Positions 6,321-9,457 of a stretch of DNA of 9,457 bases are shown one piece after another. The notes beneath the pieces were generated by a model. It was not told the DNA's origin, did no database searches, and was given only the letters and a program-made list of their open reading frames with translations. The position numbers and the translations under genes were made by a program. Numbering within the stretch: position 1 is the stretch's first letter; each line of letters opens with the position of its first letter. Source of the stretch: Pseudomonadota bacterium. GTDB taxonomy: Bacteria; Pseudomonadota; Alphaproteobacteria; Acetobacterales; Acetobacteraceae. The DNA lies in assembly GCA_021815835.1 (NCBI GenBank), contig JAKAZN010000035.1, positions 1 to 9,457 on the forward strand, written 5' to 3'.

Positions 6321-6848
6321 ATGGACCGCACTCAGAAGCGGGACTTTGTCGCCGGCCTCGCTCAGGTGTTCGCCGAGACGTCGATGGTCGTGGTCACCCG
6401 CAATCAGGGTCTGACCGTGGCCGAAGCGACCGATCTGCGCCGCCGGATGCGAACCGCCGGGGTCACCTTCAAGGTGACCAAGAACCGGCTGGCCGTGCGC
6501 GCCCTGGAAGGCACCGCCTTCGCGGGGCTCGCGCCGCTGCTCACGGGACCCACCGCGCTTGCCTGGGCGAAAGACCCGGTCGCGGTGGCCAAGGCAGCGG
6601 TCGATTACGGCAAGGCCAACGAGAAGCTGGTGATCGTGGGTGGCGCGCTGGGCGCGCGGACCCTCGATGAGGCCGGGGTGCGGGCGCTCGCCGCGCTGCC
6701 CAGCCTCGATCAGCTCCGCGCGGGCCTGGTGGGGATGATCTCGACCCCGGCCACCCGGATCGCCGGTGTTCTGGCCGCGCCCGCCGGTCAGGTGGCACGC
6801 GTGCTCGGCGCCTACGCCCGCAAGCACGAGATGGCCGAGGCGGCCTGA
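6321..6848 (+). CDS. rplJ: 50S ribosomal protein L10
   Basis: L10 anchors the L7/L12 dimers to the ribosome and, with L11, forms the stalk base. As a complex with L7/L12 it often represses its own mRNA. The protein has 175 residues (usual 165-175). The N-terminal rRNA-binding domain starts MDRTQKRDFVAGLAQVF, with conserved VTRNQGLTVAEATDLRRRMR and FKVTKNRLAVRAL. GPTALAW follows in the middle (74-80). The alpha-helical C-terminus (TPATRIAGVLAAPAGQVARVLGAYARKHE) is where L7/L12 dimers attach. The ATG at 6321 is preceded by GGAG at 6312-6315. An in-frame ATG at 6162 lies within the structured leader, and its extension matches no L10, so it is rejected. rplL follows after 81 nt. Confidence 0.98.
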   Translation: MDRTQKRDFVAGLAQVFAETSMVVVTRNQGLTVAEATDLRRRMRTAGVTFKVTKNRLAVRALEGTAFAGLAPLLTGPTALAWAKDPVAVAKAAVDYGKANEKLVIVGGALGARTLDEAGVRALAALPSLDQLRAGLVGMISTPATRIAGVLAAPAGQVARVLGAYARKHEMAEAA

Positions 6849-6869
6849 CGGCCCCCGGCTCGCTCTCAA

Positions 6870-6891
6870 GGACTTGTCCGATGGACTTGTC
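6870..6891 (+). repeat. Tandem 9-bp direct repeat in the rplJ-rplL spacer
   Basis: GGACTTGTC occurs at 6870-6878 and again at 6883-6891, separated by CGAT (13-bp period). The spacer is noticeably richer in A+T than its surroundings. The second copy overlaps the possible -35 box described in the next entry, so the repeat could be a duplication or a binding site. Confidence 0.55.
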
Positions 6892-6914
6892 TGGAACCCA
6901 ACAAGGTATAGATT
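6887..6914 (+). promoter_or_regulatory. Possible internal promoter upstream of rplL
   Basis: TTGTCT at 6887-6892 and TAGATT at 6909-6914 are 16 nt apart and each match four of six sigma-70 consensus positions. TATAGA at 6907-6912 overlaps the second box. An extra promoter here would help raise L7/L12 to four or more copies per ribosome, but position and weak matches are all the evidence. Confidence 0.3.
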
Positions 6915-6929
6915 AGGAAGACCGCGACA

Positions 6930-7307
6930 ATGGCAGACCTGCAGAAACTGGTGGACGAGCTCTCGGCGCTGACCGTGCTGGAAGCCGCCGAGCTCTCCAA
7001 GTTGCTCGAAGACAAGTGGGGCGTGTCCGCCGCCGCGCCGGTGGCGGCTGCCGCCGCGCCGGCCGCCGCGGTTGCCGCGGCCCCGGCCGAGGAGCAGACG
7101 GAGTTCACCGTGATCCTGGCCAAGGCCGGCGACAAGAAGATCAACGTCATCAAGGAAGTGCGCACGATCACCGGGCTTGGCCTCAAGGAAGCCAAGGACC
7201 TGGTCGAGGGCGCGCCGAAGACCGTGAAGGAAGGCGTGAACAAGGACGAGGCCGCCAAGATCCGCAAGATGCTGGAAGAGGCGGGTGCGGCGGTGGAGGT
7301 CAAGTAG
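6930..7307 (+). CDS. rplL: 50S ribosomal protein L7/L12
   Basis: L7/L12 forms the flexible stalk dimers that recruit and stimulate translation GTPases (EF-G, EF-Tu, IF2). The protein has 125 residues, the normal length. The N-terminal dimerisation domain is about 1-32 ([30 protein letters not shown]). An Ala/Pro-rich hinge follows at about 33-53. The C-terminal factor-binding domain is about 54-125, with the conserved segments [21 protein letters not shown] and [16 protein letters not shown]. The ATG at 6930 has AGGAAG 11 nt upstream, a rather long spacing but the only candidate. It ends in TAG. It sits between rplJ (81 nt upstream) and rpoB (196 nt downstream). Confidence 0.98.
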   Translation: MADLQKLVDELSALTVLEAAELSKLLEDKWGVSAAAPVAAAAAPAAAVAAAPAEEQTEFTVILAKAGDKKINVIKEVRTITGLGLKEAKDLVEGAPKTVKEGVNKDEAAKIRKMLEEAGAAVEVK

Positions 7308-7503
7308 GCGCGATTGCACGACCCCATTACCCCGCGCCGTCCCCCCGGACGGCGCGAGACTCAGGACCGGGTGAGGCCGTGAGGCCGGCACGGGCGGGAG
7401 CCCTCGCGTTCCCGCCCGCGCACCCGTTGGCGATGACGATGGCTTCCCTTGGCGGCCCGGGGCGAATGGGCCGCGCAGGACGATTGGGCGGAGAAGACAG
7501 GCG
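7308..7503 (+). promoter_or_regulatory. rplL-rpoB spacer with three hairpins (attenuator-like)
   Basis: No gene is seen in these 196 nt. Three perfect-stem inverted repeats follow each other: CGCGCCGTCC/GGACGGCGCG at 7333-7356 (10 bp, CCCC loop), CGGGCGGGA/TCCCGCCCG at 7391-7418 (9 bp, 10-nt loop), and GCGGCCC/GGGCCGC at 7452-7474 (7 bp, 9-nt loop). None is followed by a T-run. In E. coli the same interval holds a partial transcription attenuator and an RNase III processing site that set the ratio of ribosomal protein to polymerase subunits. The position suggests a comparable role here, by inference only. Confidence 0.55.
7333..7356 (+). terminator. Hairpin 1 after rplL, candidate attenuator
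   Basis: This is the strongest stem in the window: ten perfect base pairs (CGCGCCGTCC with GGACGGCGCG), nine of them G-C, closing CCCC, 25 nt after the rplL stop. It lacks a downstream T-tract, so complete intrinsic termination is unlikely. Partial attenuation, pausing or 3'-end protection of a processed rplJL mRNA is possible. Confidence 0.4.

Positions 7504-9457
<1,954 letters not shown>

Overview
The window is chromosomal DNA of very high G+C content from an alphaproteobacterium. The gene order ruvC-ruvA-ruvB-ybgC-tolQ-tolR-tolA, the L11/L1/L10/L7-L12/RpoB cluster and the protein sequences fit Rhodospirillales/Acetobacteraceae best, but that placement is inferred from style and not from a database search. 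No mobile element, CRISPR array, tRNA or rRNA is visible. This is mostly core genome, and I did not find a new multi-gene system.

Left half, minus strand (about 4238 down to 1): a tightly packed operon. It encodes the Holliday-junction resolvase RuvC, the branch-migration proteins RuvA and RuvB, the thioesterase YbgC, the inner-membrane motor proteins TolQ and TolR, and the start of TolA, which runs off the left edge. ruvC/ruvA and ruvB/ybgC overlap as ATGA, and ruvA/ruvB as GTGA. ybgC, tolQ, tolR and tolA are separated by 3-10 nt. tolQ and ruvB start with GTG.

Middle (4239-4914): a 118-nt divergent spacer, a small plus-strand gene for a four-helix DMT/EamA-type membrane protein (4357-4704), and a 210-nt leader without a gene.

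Right half, plus strand (4915 to 9457): rplK, rplA, rplJ, rplL and the first 651 codons of rpoB. These are the ribosomal stalk/L1 proteins and the RNA polymerase beta subunit, normally co-transcribed. Three intergenic stretches carry clear RNA-structure potential. The rplA-rplJ leader holds several hairpins, a likely L10-type autoregulatory leader and two competing partners for one 7-nt segment. The rplJ-rplL spacer has a 9-bp direct repeat next to a promoter-like sequence. The rplL-rpoB spacer holds three consecutive perfect-stem hairpins.

Points worth a second look: the ruvB/ybgC junction, which seems to be built from short palindromic repeats translated into the RuvB C-terminus and YbgC N-terminus, one of them repeated in the rplK leader; the absence of secE-nusG directly upstream of rplK; and the structured leaders of the rplJ and rpoB region.
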